A stretch of 64,000 nucleotides of DNA. Origin: Pseudoalteromonas phenolica. Its GTDB lineage: Bacteria > Pseudomonadota > Gammaproteobacteria > Enterobacterales > Alteromonadaceae. A program made the position numbers and the translations under genes. Positions 18,170 through 26,987 of this stretch are shown here, in pieces (position 1 is the first letter of the stretch; every line of letters begins with the position of its first letter). The notes below the pieces were generated by a model. That model searched no databases, was not told where the DNA came from, and was given only the letters and a program-made list of their open reading frames with translations. The DNA is taken from NCBI RefSeq assembly GCF_005876835.1, contig NZ_PPSW01000006.1:1-64000 (forward strand), given 5' to 3'.

Positions 18170-19339
18170 ATGAAAAAGAACACTCAGATTGTCAGTGCTG
18201 GCAGAAAAAAACAATATACCCAAGGGGTCGTAAACCCAGTTGTGCAACGTGCTTCAACAGTCGTATTTGATACCGTAGAAGAAATGCAAACCGCCATTAA
18301 AGAGCGTGCTGATCGCACCTTATTTTATGGTCGTCGTGGCACAAATACTCACTATGCGCTACAAGATGCCATTACGGAACTTGAAAATGGCGCAGGTTGT
18401 GCACTTTATCCATCGGGTGCCGCAGCCATCAGTCAATCTTTATTGTCTTTTTTGAAAGCCGGCGACCACTTATTAATGGTTGATAACGCTTACGAGCCGA
18501 CACGTGATCTATGCGACAAGATTTTAGCTGGCCTTGGGATCACGACTACGTATTATGACCCAACGATTGGCGCAGGCATCGAAGCCCTTATTCAAGAAAA
18601 CACTAAAGTGATTTTCTTAGAATCTCCGGGGTCAATCACCATGGAAATTCAAGATGTGCCTGCACTTGTTGAAGTTGCGAAAAAGCATAACATCATCACT
18701 ATGCTAGACAATACCTATGGTAATGGTTGGCATTTTAGACCATTGAACTTTGGCGTTGACGTCAGTATTCAAGCGGCTACTAAATACATTGTTGGTCACT
18801 CAGATGTGATGATGGGCGTGGCGGTTGCAAATGAAGCCCATTGGCCGACATTGCGTGAGCACTCTTATTTGTTAGGTCAATGTACGTCTGCTGATGATGC
18901 TTACTTAGCATTACGTGGTCTTCGTACTATGCCTGTGCGTTTAGCCCAGCACGAAAAAGCGGCTATACAAGTCGCACAGTGGTTGTCTGAACACGAACTC
19001 GTTGATCATGTACGACACCCAGCATTTGAAACTTGCCCGGGGCATGAGTTCTTTAAGCGCGATTTTGATGGCAGCAACGGTTTATTCTCGTTTGTTATGA
19101 AAGAGGGCAACCTCAAATCAATCAATGCGTTTTTAGATGCATTGCATCATTTCAAAATGGGTTTCTCATGGGGTGGCTACGAAAGCCTTGTCACTGCCAA
19201 TAAAACCATGGCAAAGCTGCGCTCAACAACAGGGTGGGAGCACGGCCCGATTATTCGCCTACATATAGGTTTAGAAGATGTTGAAGACTTAATCGCAGAT
19301 TTAGAGCAAGCACTGAAGGTCTATAAAGAGAATTTGTAA
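18170..19339 (+). CDS. metC: Cystathionine beta-lyase
   Basis: PLP-dependent enzyme of 389 aa that splits cystathionine to homocysteine, ammonia and pyruvate in methionine synthesis. K205 in 'QAATKYIVGHSD' is the PLP lysine, and 'LDNTYGNGW' carries the cofactor-binding aspartate. 'LFYGRRGTNTHYALQDAI' and 'GFSWGGYESL' are MetC-type signatures. It follows nudC closely and ends with a terminator. Confidence 0.92.
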   Translation: MKKNTQIVSAGRKKQYTQGVVNPVVQRASTVVFDTVEEMQTAIKERADRTLFYGRRGTNTHYALQDAITELENGAGCALYPSGAAAISQSLLSFLKAGDHLLMVDNAYEPTRDLCDKILAGLGITTTYYDPTIGAGIEALIQENTKVIFLESPGSITMEIQDVPALVEVAKKHNIITMLDNTYGNGWHFRPLNFGVDVSIQAATKYIVGHSDVMMGVAVANEAHWPTLREHSYLLGQCTSADDAYLALRGLRTMPVRLAQHEKAAIQVAQWLSEHELVDHVRHPAFETCPGHEFFKRDFDGSNGLFSFVMKEGNLKSINAFLDALHHFKMGFSWGGYESLVTANKTMAKLRSTTGWEHGPIIRLHIGLEDVEDLIADLEQALKVYKENL

Positions 19340-19372
19340 GGTTCGATTAGTAAATTGAAACAGATGTATGAA

Positions 19373-19399
19373 AATGCGACTTAATGTCGCGTTTTTCTT
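19373..19399 (+). terminator. Terminator after metC
   Basis: Stem GCGAC/GTCGC (19376-19380 with 19386-19390), then T-rich tract. Confidence 0.7.
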
Positions 19400-19438
19400 T
19401 TTACATCGCGCATCTTTCTATTCTCAAATAGAATAAAC

Positions 19439-20587
19439 TCATAAAACCAATCTGCCCGAGCCAATTAACCCCATCACTAAACCAAAGCCGCCGCTGGCAA
19501 ACCCAAGCACCAGACCAATTCGGCCAAAAAGCTTTTGCCATTTAGGGCGGCACAAAAAAGGCTTAGCTGCAATTTCACTGTCACTCATATTTTGTTGATC
19601 TAACATAACAATGTTTTGACCTTGGAAGATTTGCAAGCCAAGAATCAATGCAAATGCCGAGTAAACAAGGGTTGGCATAATCCAGCCCGAGCTAAATGAA
19701 TAACTCATAACGAATAGCACCCCAAACACAAACGTGGTGATTAACATTCTGGTTCTCATAACTTTAAGTATTGCTTTTGTCTGCTCAGTCTTTGCGTACT
19801 TAATGGGATACTTCATGCTATAAAACACCGCAAGCATTGCAGCAAAAGCCCCAATAAAAGCGCCACCTAAGACCGCAAAAAGCTTCAATAATGGTGAGCT
19901 ATACGTTGTATTGGTGACCAGTGTTGCCGCAGCAACTGGCGCACTTGGGGCGACCAAGCCTAAAGCAACAGCTGGGGTAATCGTCGAAATTGCCAATGTA
20001 CCAAAACGATTTAAATATTGAGACTTAAGCTTCTTTCGGCTTCTTGATAACTGCTGACGTACTTTTTCCTCAGAGATATCTAATAATGCAGCGACTTGCT
20101 TGCTAGATTGCTCTTCTCGGTAGTACAAGATTAAAATCTCACGGCTCTCTTCTGGTAAAGCTGAAACAAGTTGATTCATCAGCATGACTTGTTCATCTTT
20201 TAGTAAATCACTATCAGGACAATCATGGTGAGCAAGTAACTGCTCAAGTGATTGCTCGAGTGACTCATCATTGTCAGATACTAAGTTCGACTTTTCTCGC
20301 AATACGTTTAAAGCTTTATAACGAGCAGTTTGGCGAAGCCAAGGTAAAAAGCTGTGATCGTTTTTTAACTTATCGAGGTTTTGCCATGCATTGATAAATA
20401 CTTGTTGCGCTACATCTTCACTCGCATGCACGTCCTTCGTGATAGCGAGCGCAATACTGCAAATGAGTTGTCGACATGCTTTGTGAAGTGCTTCAAAGGC
20501 ATTTACATTACCTTTTCGTGCATGCGACACATATAAAGCAATACTGGTACTGTCTTTCATGTCTAGTTTATACGCTAATGTATTCAT
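19439..20587 (-). CDS. ECF-type sigma-70 factor with a C-terminal multi-span membrane domain
   Basis: A 382-aa protein. Residues ~20-190 are a compact ECF sigma factor: region 2 ('DVAQQVFINAWQNLDKL..FLPWLRQTARYKALNVLREK') and region 4 ('LPEESREILILYYREEQSSKQVAALLDISEEKVRQQLSRSRKKLK'). The remaining ~190 residues hold four clear hydrophobic helices ('KLFAVLGGAFIGAFAAMLAV', 'LITTFVFGVLFVMSYSF', 'LVYSAFALILGLQIF', 'GLVLGFASGGFGLVMGLIG'), so the sigma domain is fixed to the inner membrane. The start overlaps the stop of the alpha/beta hydrolase gene by 4 nt (ATGA). There is no separate anti-sigma gene. The membrane domain may sequester the sigma part; target genes are unknown. Confidence 0.82.
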   Translation of the reverse strand: MNTLAYKLDMKDSTSIALYVSHARKGNVNAFEALHKACRQLICSIALAITKDVHASEDVAQQVFINAWQNLDKLKNDHSFLPWLRQTARYKALNVLREKSNLVSDNDESLEQSLEQLLAHHDCPDSDLLKDEQVMLMNQLVSALPEESREILILYYREEQSSKQVAALLDISEEKVRQQLSRSRKKLKSQYLNRFGTLAISTITPAVALGLVAPSAPVAAATLVTNTTYSSPLLKLFAVLGGAFIGAFAAMLAVFYSMKYPIKYAKTEQTKAILKVMRTRMLITTFVFGVLFVMSYSFSSGWIMPTLVYSAFALILGLQIFQGQNIVMLDQQNMSDSEIAAKPFLCRPKWQKLFGRIGLVLGFASGGFGLVMGLIGSGRLVL

Positions 20588-21534
20588 GATTTATCCTTAA
20601 TGAATGCCGTAACTTGGTCGTTTAGCCATTTAGGATCATCATACATAATAAAATGACGAGAAGTTGTATTCATTTTGACTACAGCATTGGGTAGATTTAC
20701 GACTTGCTCTTTGTATAGTTGTTCAACGCCTTGTTTACGCGAGTTATCGTTAAATCCACCCGATGCACCCAGAATAAGTAAGTCCGCTTTTATTTTAGCC
20801 AGTGATGGTCTTAAATCATTGCTCATTAAATAGTGCATAGCTTTGCCAACGGTTACCGGATCAGATCGTTCAGCCATATCAATGATATGCTTTTGGTGCC
20901 TAGGCTGAGTGGCTTGAATAAATATACCGCTTGCTGTTTGCTTTGCTAGTTGCGCTTGAGTCATTGATTTGTGCATTAAAAGTATGCGTTCAGCTTGGTG
21001 GCTAAGTGAAGCTGGGGTCGTTTGATTAGTGCCAGTGAATATCGGACCAATATAGGGAAGGCCATCTACTGAAACGACCTTACTAACAAGCTCTGGCTTT
21101 TCTAATGCAATCGACATAGCTAAAAAGCCTCCCAAACTATGGCCAATTAGAATTGTTTTATTTGCTACAGCATTTGAAGCTTCTGACTTGCGATTCTTTT
21201 CAGTAATAAAATCAATTAGCTCGTTTTGTAACTCGTACATCGAAAAGTTTGTAGGTTTTTGACTATCGGCAAATCCGCTGATTGAGATCACATGAACGCG
21301 GTGTTCATCTTTGATTGCGTCTAGGGTGCTTTGCCAAACTTCTCCGTTAGACATAAGACCTGGGATCAGAATGATATTGGCATTATCTGCTTGGCTATTT
21401 CCGAATGATTTAACAGTAAAGTGATTATGCGCCCATACTTGTGCGCTATTTAATGCTGCCGCAATAGCGATGAACAAAACAATCAATAGGCTTAATTTTG
21501 TAGGTTTATTTGGTTTGTAGTGTGACTTAATCAT
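20584..21534 (-). CDS. Exported or membrane-anchored alpha/beta hydrolase
   Basis: A 316-aa alpha/beta-hydrolase with an N-terminal hydrophobic signal or anchor ('LLIVLFIAIAAALNSAQVWA'). The nucleophile elbow is 'LIGHSLGGFLAM', with a likely catalytic histidine in 'TTSRHFIMYDDP'. The fold places it with lipase/esterase or haloperoxidase-like enzymes; the substrate is unknown. It is the first gene of a two-gene unit with the membrane sigma factor, so a sensing or signal-generating role is possible. The bases upstream (AGGAGC before ATG) support the start. Confidence 0.82.
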   Translation of the reverse strand: MIKSHYKPNKPTKLSLLIVLFIAIAAALNSAQVWAHNHFTVKSFGNSQADNANIILIPGLMSNGEVWQSTLDAIKDEHRVHVISISGFADSQKPTNFSMYELQNELIDFITEKNRKSEASNAVANKTILIGHSLGGFLAMSIALEKPELVSKVVSVDGLPYIGPIFTGTNQTTPASLSHQAERILLMHKSMTQAQLAKQTASGIFIQATQPRHQKHIIDMAERSDPVTVGKAMHYLMSNDLRPSLAKIKADLLILGASGGFNDNSRKQGVEQLYKEQVVNLPNAVVKMNTTSRHFIMYDDPKWLNDQVTAFIKDKS

Positions 21535-21662
21535 AGTAGCTCCTGTTGGTTATATAACTAAGTCACTTGAGCGGATCAAAGTGTGACAACTTTTATTAAA
21601 TTTATTTGTTATCCAAAGTAACAGCGGTTAAATTGCAACAGTTAATTAAAAGGATTAAAGCC

Positions 21663-22130
21663 ATGACTCCAGCGATTTTACTCGCCAGAAAAAACAAAAT
21701 TCCATTTAGCGTACACGAGTACAAGCACGAGCCAAACGCGCAATCTTATGGCTTGGAGGCGGCCGAAAAGCTAGGTTTAAACCCATCTCAAGTATTTAAA
21801 ACCCTAGTAGTTGAAACTGACAGCAAACAACTTGTGGTCGCAGTTTTACCCGTTAACCAACAACTGAACTTAAAGTCTTTGGCAAAAGCCGTCGGTGCAA
21901 AGAAAGCAGCCATGGCTGCACAGCAATTAGTCGAGCGTTCAACAGGGTACATTTTAGGTGGCGTTAGTCCATTGGCGCAAAAGAAACGCCTTGCCACCGT
22001 GATAGATAGCTCAGCCAAAACTTTTGAAACCATTTTTGTGAGTGCAGGGCGCAGAGGCCTCGAAATTGAATTGGCGGCAGCTACTCTATGTGAATTAACG
22101 CAAGGGCAGTTTGCAGAAATCAATACTTAA
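21663..22130 (+). CDS. ybaK: Cys-tRNA(Pro)/Cys-tRNA(Cys) deacylase YbaK
   Basis: Editing enzyme that hydrolyses Cys mischarged on tRNA-Pro. It is 155 aa from the ATG at 21663 (E. coli YbaK is 159 aa), with AAGGA upstream; an earlier ATG would add 19 atypical residues. 'QVFKTLVVETD', 'AVLPVNQQLNLKSLAKAVGAKKA' and 'GYILGGVSPLAQKKRL' are the conserved YbaK blocks, including the lysine used in catalysis. Confidence 0.9.
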   Translation: MTPAILLARKNKIPFSVHEYKHEPNAQSYGLEAAEKLGLNPSQVFKTLVVETDSKQLVVAVLPVNQQLNLKSLAKAVGAKKAAMAAQQLVERSTGYILGGVSPLAQKKRLATVIDSSAKTFETIFVSAGRRGLEIELAAATLCELTQGQFAEINT

Positions 22131-22178
22131 TTCAGTCTATCCAGAAAACTGATATTTATAAGTATAAAGGAATGTTGC

Positions 22179-23402
22179 ATGCTTTTCTCAAATGAAGAAA
22201 TGAAAACAGCTTATGAAGAACTCATAAGAAAAGAAAGTCCATCGGGTGCTATATTAGGGGCATTTATTGGTTCAATACCAGCTGCATGCGTGTATTTATT
22301 AATCGAAGACATTCGCATTGCAGCAATATTATTGTTTCTCTTACCCCCATTGATTGTTGGAGTGACTGCAAAATTTTTAGGAAAAACACATAAGACCAAG
22401 CATAGAATACCAGTAGGATTAATCGCAGTCTGCCTGCATATTACTGGTTGTTTATATTTAGAATTAAATCCACTTTATTACTTATTAACTCCTTTAATAT
22501 TTGGTATTAGCTTTGTCTCTGCACGTATTCATCTCAACAGAGTTGATGAGTGGGCTTTAGAATTTTTACCTATATTAGAATTTAATTCTGACTCAGATGG
22601 TAATGCTAAAAGATCAGAAGAAATAAACGCCAGAAAAGAAAAGCAACGACTAATTGAGATGGAACGTCAAAGCGATGTTTATTTTGGTATACCTTCAAAC
22701 CTACCTAAAAGTTATCGTGAATTTAGAAACTTACCGACAGAAGCTAAAGGTTTTTATTTTTATTTAGGTTCAGATGGCATCGAAGTTATAGAACAATTTT
22801 TACAGTCAGAATATGTAAATCAAGTAGAGCGATTGGTTATCGGAGATTCAACTTATGCTTTAGGGTCTGGCCTAAAGTATGACAAGATAACTGAAGCAGT
22901 TTCGAAAGTTAACTTTGCAAATGTTAAAGAGCTCTCTTTGGGTGCAAGTGAACTATTTTGTAATGCTCATTGTGTTTTTGGCACCATAGGTGACATAACT
23001 AATAGTTTTACAGGTATGCCTAAATTAAAAGACTTATATTTAGGTGGGGCCTTTGAATTACATAAACCTCTTTATTTTCCTGAGTTAGAAAGGTTAACTA
23101 TTCAACTTAATGATTATTATACGTGCGTAAATGGTGGACCGATTGCACAAGCTACGTTAGATAATCTTCTTAAATCTCGTTTTCCAAAACTTAAAGAAGT
23201 TGAAATAGATTTAGAACGCTTTGAAGAAGACAAAGAATATACATTTGTAGATTCATTTTTATCTGAATTACAAACACCTAATCTAACTCAATTAGAAATT
23301 TACGGTAGTTTTAAATCTGGAGAGTTCGAGCGTATAAATCATTTGGTAAAAATAAATAATAAGCAGGTTAATCTTACGCTAGCTGAAAGCAAGTATGAGT
23401 GA
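22179..23402 (+). CDS. Hypothetical protein: membrane N-terminus with leucine-rich-repeat-like C-terminus
   Basis: I do not recognise this 407-aa protein. Residues ~20-125 contain about four hydrophobic helices. A short charged linker follows ('RKEKQRLIEMERQ'). Residues ~200-400 repeat the pattern 'L..L.I/L......' at strand-like spacing: 'VERLVIGDS', 'VKELSLGAS', 'LKDLYLGGA', 'LERLTIQLN', 'LKEVEIDLE', 'LTQLEIYGS'. This is like the irregular leucine-rich repeats of STM4015/WGR-associated proteins. AAGGA precedes the ATG. It is visibly more AT-rich than its neighbours, a possible sign of acquisition. Confidence 0.65.
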   Translation: MLFSNEEMKTAYEELIRKESPSGAILGAFIGSIPAACVYLLIEDIRIAAILLFLLPPLIVGVTAKFLGKTHKTKHRIPVGLIAVCLHITGCLYLELNPLYYLLTPLIFGISFVSARIHLNRVDEWALEFLPILEFNSDSDGNAKRSEEINARKEKQRLIEMERQSDVYFGIPSNLPKSYREFRNLPTEAKGFYFYLGSDGIEVIEQFLQSEYVNQVERLVIGDSTYALGSGLKYDKITEAVSKVNFANVKELSLGASELFCNAHCVFGTIGDITNSFTGMPKLKDLYLGGAFELHKPLYFPELERLTIQLNDYYTCVNGGPIAQATLDNLLKSRFPKLKEVEIDLERFEEDKEYTFVDSFLSELQTPNLTQLEIYGSFKSGEFERINHLVKINNKQVNLTLAESKYE

Positions 23403-23490
23403 GACGCTTCTTCTAGCATCTCACTTAGACATGTGAGCTTTTATATTGACTCAAACATTGCAATGTTGGTCTGCACTGTATTTTTAGAAG

Positions 23491-25377
23491 CTACTTTGCG
23501 ACTTTATTTAAGATCCAATCTCTTAACAAACTGCCATCAACAAGCTTAAAGTTTTGTGTGCTTTTAGGCATTACATTATGACCATCTTGAACAACTAATA
23601 GGCCATTCGGGAGGGCTTCACCAAGATAGCTGCTTGTTACTGCCAAACCATCGGTTTCTGAAGCACCATCGATCATGCTCGCCCAGTTTACGCCGACTTC
23701 AAAAACACCCAAAAATTCATTGTTATTGTCTACGGCATATACCGCAAAGCGGTTATTACCTTGGCTAGATACAACAAGGTATTGTTTGCCGTTTAAACGA
23801 TATAAGCTCATGCCTTCAATATCGGCTTCGATTTGCTCATTTAAACCGGAGATCAACTTGTCGGGCTGGTTACCTTTAAGGTCTTTTAGCCATACACCCG
23901 TTGACTCTTCACCATAAAACAAGCGTTTATTCGCATCATCGCTTACACAGCCTTCAGGTTGACTAGGTACTGTCCATTCTAGAGTTTTCTTGCCTGTTAC
24001 TTTTTGCTTATTAAATGCAATCTCGTATTTTTGAAAGCGACCATCGGTGTCATTAATCCATACCGCCAGTTCATTATCGTATTGTCCCATACATAAACCA
24101 TATGGATCAGCCAAGTCTGTTTCAATATCGGCAAGCAAAGTAGGGAGCCCAGATTTTTGATCGATTTTAAATAGGCTGATGTTTTTATTGGTTCGGTTAC
24201 TGGCTGCTGCTATATCAACAACCTCACCATTGAATTTAACGCCGTAACGAATATCGACATTGTTTACTCGACCAACAGGTAAAGTTTTTACAAGGTTGCC
24301 ATTAAGATCGTAAATGTTGAGTCCTGACTTTTTATCAGTACCATAAACGAGGCTGTTTGAAGGCGTTGTGCTATTAATCCAAATTTCAGGATCATCTGCG
24401 GCGTCACCATGAGATGCAACAGAGGTCGTTTGTGCAAAGGGGAGCAGATTGGCAATCGGTTGCTCATTCTTCTTTTTCAAAGGTAACTTATGTTTGCCCA
24501 TATTGATTTTGATATTCTTAGATGTCTCATCATCGAAGATATAAGCAATTAAGTTTTTGTCAGAGCGGTGAAGCTGAACGGTTTTTGGCGCTATGTCTTT
24601 GGGCAGCTCATTAGGTTTGAACGCCTTACTACTTTGGTTAAGTAGCCAAAGCTTGCTTGTACTTGGTGACACCACAGACACATCACCCGAAGCGGTGGTA
24701 TCTAAGTATTCTACTTCGAGCCCCTCAGCAAGCTGTAAAAGCTCGCGAATAATTTCAAGCTCAGGGTTAGTCGAGTACTGCCAAACGCCAATATTTTCTT
24801 CTGCGATATAGAGTGATTCGGTGAGGTCATTCACTGCACAAGACTTCATATTAAGGCCCGCTGCAAAATGTCGAATTTCACTTAATTGCCAATCAGTATC
24901 GTTTGCGGTATTTAGCGCCATTTGACTAACGATGCCGTTTACATCAACAGTGAATAACTCAATATGCTCAGATGAAGAACCCAAACACAGTGCATCAAAT
25001 GCTGTTTTATCTGCTAAAAGCTCATACGCTTTTTCAATACGATTCCGTTTAAAATCAACTTTAATGAGCTCGATATTGCCGGTGTTTTTGTTTAGGGTAG
25101 ATAACACTCCGAGAGACTTAGAGTTTGGTAGCCACCTAAAGTCTAAATGTTCAGACTTAGAGTTAATTGTCGATAAAGCATTACCTTGCTCATCGAGTAA
25201 AGCGATACCGTGCGCTTCACTCACCGCAAGTTGTTTATGGTTAGTATGTGCGACATCAATAGGCGAAATAAACTCAGACTCGGTTAGCCATTGCTTATTA
25301 GTCTGTGAAGCATTGGCAACCTCACTACAAAGTAATCCACCAATCAGCCAAGATAATTTTAAATATGTGTTTGTCAT
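23491..25377 (-). CDS. Secreted beta-propeller phytase
   Basis: Releases phosphate from phytate and similar inositol phosphates outside the cytoplasm. From the ATG at 25377 it is 628 aa with a signal peptide ('YLKLSWLIGGLLCSEVANASQ'); an in-frame ATG 60 nt upstream would mask it. The C-terminal ~320 residues are the six-bladed phytase domain: 'HGDAADDPEIWIN', 'VNNVDIRYGVKFNGEVVDIAAASNR', 'DPYGLCMGQY', 'QPEGCVSDD' and 'IEADIEGMSLY' carry the calcium-binding acidic residues. The first ~300 residues look like a second, degenerate propeller, as in dual-domain marine phytases. It is transcribed alone. Confidence 0.88.
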   Translation of the reverse strand: MTNTYLKLSWLIGGLLCSEVANASQTNKQWLTESEFISPIDVAHTNHKQLAVSEAHGIALLDEQGNALSTINSKSEHLDFRWLPNSKSLGVLSTLNKNTGNIELIKVDFKRNRIEKAYELLADKTAFDALCLGSSSEHIELFTVDVNGIVSQMALNTANDTDWQLSEIRHFAAGLNMKSCAVNDLTESLYIAEENIGVWQYSTNPELEIIRELLQLAEGLEVEYLDTTASGDVSVVSPSTSKLWLLNQSSKAFKPNELPKDIAPKTVQLHRSDKNLIAYIFDDETSKNIKINMGKHKLPLKKKNEQPIANLLPFAQTTSVASHGDAADDPEIWINSTTPSNSLVYGTDKKSGLNIYDLNGNLVKTLPVGRVNNVDIRYGVKFNGEVVDIAAASNRTNKNISLFKIDQKSGLPTLLADIETDLADPYGLCMGQYDNELAVWINDTDGRFQKYEIAFNKQKVTGKKTLEWTVPSQPEGCVSDDANKRLFYGEESTGVWLKDLKGNQPDKLISGLNEQIEADIEGMSLYRLNGKQYLVVSSQGNNRFAVYAVDNNNEFLGVFEVGVNWASMIDGASETDGLAVTSSYLGEALPNGLLVVQDGHNVMPKSTQNFKLVDGSLLRDWILNKVAK

Positions 25378-25735
25378 GTTGAGCTCTAAAGCTGTTACTA
25401 AATCATTGCGGCAGACAGTAACGATGAAAAATGACATAAATGTTTCAGTTGTCTTTATGCAAAGTGTCAGCAGGGCACTTTAAGGCCTTTAAGCATCTCA
25501 TTACGAACTTTTTGAGCTAATTTGACCCCTAAAAAAGGCGTTTAAAACTTTGCTGCGAAATGAAATGAGGAGCAATTTAAGAAAAGTCACTTAATGCACA
25601 TTCTTGTATGAGCCAATAAGACCCTTAGGCAAATCTGCATGATAAATAGAGCGCTTTAATAGACTATCTTACATGTTGCAGCTTGAAGTGATTTTATTAA
25701 ATTTAAGAGAATAGGTGTCTTAACAGAGTATCACT
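25378..25735. other. Intergenic region between phytase and the VOC pseudogene
   Basis: About 360 bp of AT-rich sequence that would hold the phytase promoter (reading left) and that of the VOC gene (reading right). I see no ORF with family features, no strong operator and no terminator. Confidence 0.5.
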
Positions 25736-26080
25736 ATGAGAATACATTACCTTGAAATCGTTACCCCAGATGTTGAAGCGTGTGTAAAGCGTATGAGCAC
25801 TCACAGAACGCAAGTTTTAGCCAGCCAGATGCAATGTTAGGCGGTGCTAAAACAAGTCTTTTACAGGATGGTAGCATTCTTGGTGTAAGCGGGCCCTTAA
25901 GAGAAAACGAAACGCCAGTAGTTAGGCCATATTGGTTAGTCGACAATATAGAGGCACTGTTAAGCATGTTGAGGCCCAAGGCGCTGAAATAGCTATGTCG
26001 CCTATGGAGATACCAGAGAAAGGCAAGTTTGCAATTTACATAATAGGTGGCATTGAGCAAGGATTTTGGGAGTTATAACC
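25736..26080 (+). pseudogene. VOC-family (glyoxalase-like) protein gene with two frameshifts
   Basis: The gene starts at ATG 25736 ('MRIHYLEIVTPDVEA'). Continuity then needs one added base near 25778-25780 to enter the frame reading 'VCKAYEHSQNASFSQP' and on to 'ETPVVRPYWLVDNIEA'. A second added base near 25954 is needed to reach 'VKHVEAQGAEIAMSPMEIPEKG' and the stop at 26078-26080. All three pieces in order match a typical VOC superfamily protein of ~115 aa. Each frame hits a stop quickly without correction. Two one-base deletions point to decay; sequencing error is the alternative. Confidence 0.85.
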
Positions 26081-26184
26081 TCCAGAGAAACTTATTCTTT
26101 ATTTATAAACTCTGGGATTGGATCAGTTAAGCACCTTCAAATTGAAATAAAGAACACAAAATGTTCAAACAATCCAACAGGTTG

Positions 26185-26212
26185 TTGCCTTTTAAGATTA
26201 ATCTTGTATAGT
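26185..26212 (+). promoter_or_regulatory. Probable promoter of tRNA-Pro
   Basis: TTGCCT (26185-26190), a 16-nt spacer and TATAGT (26207-26212), ending 11 nt before the tRNA. Confidence 0.5.
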
Positions 26213-26223
26213 TGCTAGCAAGT

Positions 26224-26300
26224 CGGCATATAGCGCAGCTTGGTAGCGCACTGTCATGGGGTGTCAGGGGTCGCAGGTTCAAATCCTGCTATGCCGACCA
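26224..26300 (+). tRNA. tRNA-Pro (anticodon GGG)
   Basis: 77-nt cloverleaf: acceptor CGGCATA/TATGCCG, D stem GCGC/GCGC, T stem GCAGG/CCTGC with TTCAAAT, and encoded CCA (26298-26300). The anticodon loop ATGGGGT gives GGG. The anticodon stem has the same T-T mismatch as E. coli proL, supporting the identity. Confidence 0.95.
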
Positions 26301-26339
26301 GCTTTTCTCTCCCCTTTAAATATCAACGACATTTTAATA

Positions 26340-26762
26340 CTAAACTCTTCTCTTAAAGCACCATAAAAATAGCGCAATTTGCAGCCCAGCTACACCGCTG
26401 TAAAACCACAGTGTTTCTATACCCCCTGAAATGAATATGATCATGGCGCTAAATAAAAGAAAACCACCTAAATAACCCCAATGACTGCCGTGAAAAAACT
26501 TAGTTGCAATAAAGTGAGTTGGCAAGCCGAAAATAATCCAGCCAATAATCGAAAAAATAAAGTAAAAGAGTCCAACAAAGATAATTGAGGTATAGAAGTA
26601 ATATAAATCAATAGATACATAACTTGATTTGTTAGACCAAAACAGCACCATGAATGGAATAAACGACATCAAGATGGCTTTAAATATTGAGTGAAAGCTG
26701 TGTATCACTTGTTTATTATTGAGGTAAAACAGAGTTTGAGAGTTAGGTTTCATCGTCTTCAT
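26340..26762 (-). CDS. Hypothetical four-helix membrane protein
   Basis: A 140-aa protein with four hydrophobic helices (about residues 27-43, 52-76, 96-113, 117-136) and short charged termini ending 'CFKRRV'. I cannot place it in a family. A second ATG three codons in is also possible. It lies between tRNA-Pro and the dGTPase gene, and the ~225 bp upstream hold nothing I can identify. Confidence 0.55.
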   Translation of the reverse strand: MKTMKPNSQTLFYLNNKQVIHSFHSIFKAILMSFIPFMVLFWSNKSSYVSIDLYYFYTSIIFVGLFYFIFSIIGWIIFGLPTHFIATKFFHGSHWGYLGGFLLFSAMIIFISGGIETLWFYSGVAGLQIALFLWCFKRRV

Positions 26763-26987
26763 TTATTATCGCCATTAGGGCTGGTCTTGCAACAGACTGA
26801 ATGAGTACACCATATAAGAACAAAAATGGCTATGATGAGTGATATACCAAGTGTCATCATTAGTTTGAGTTCTTTTGTGATGATTGTATTGATGTTGTTT
26901 CTCCACAATTTCGATTCTAAAGCTTCAATTCATAATTGTTATTTTCTTGGAGGCCCATTAAATCACAGAGCCTCAATGACTCTTCTT

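Noticed and set aside
24932..25483. 183-codon open frame antisense to the phytase
   Set aside because: It mirrors the phytase codons, lacks a ribosome site and shows no family-like or structured sequence.
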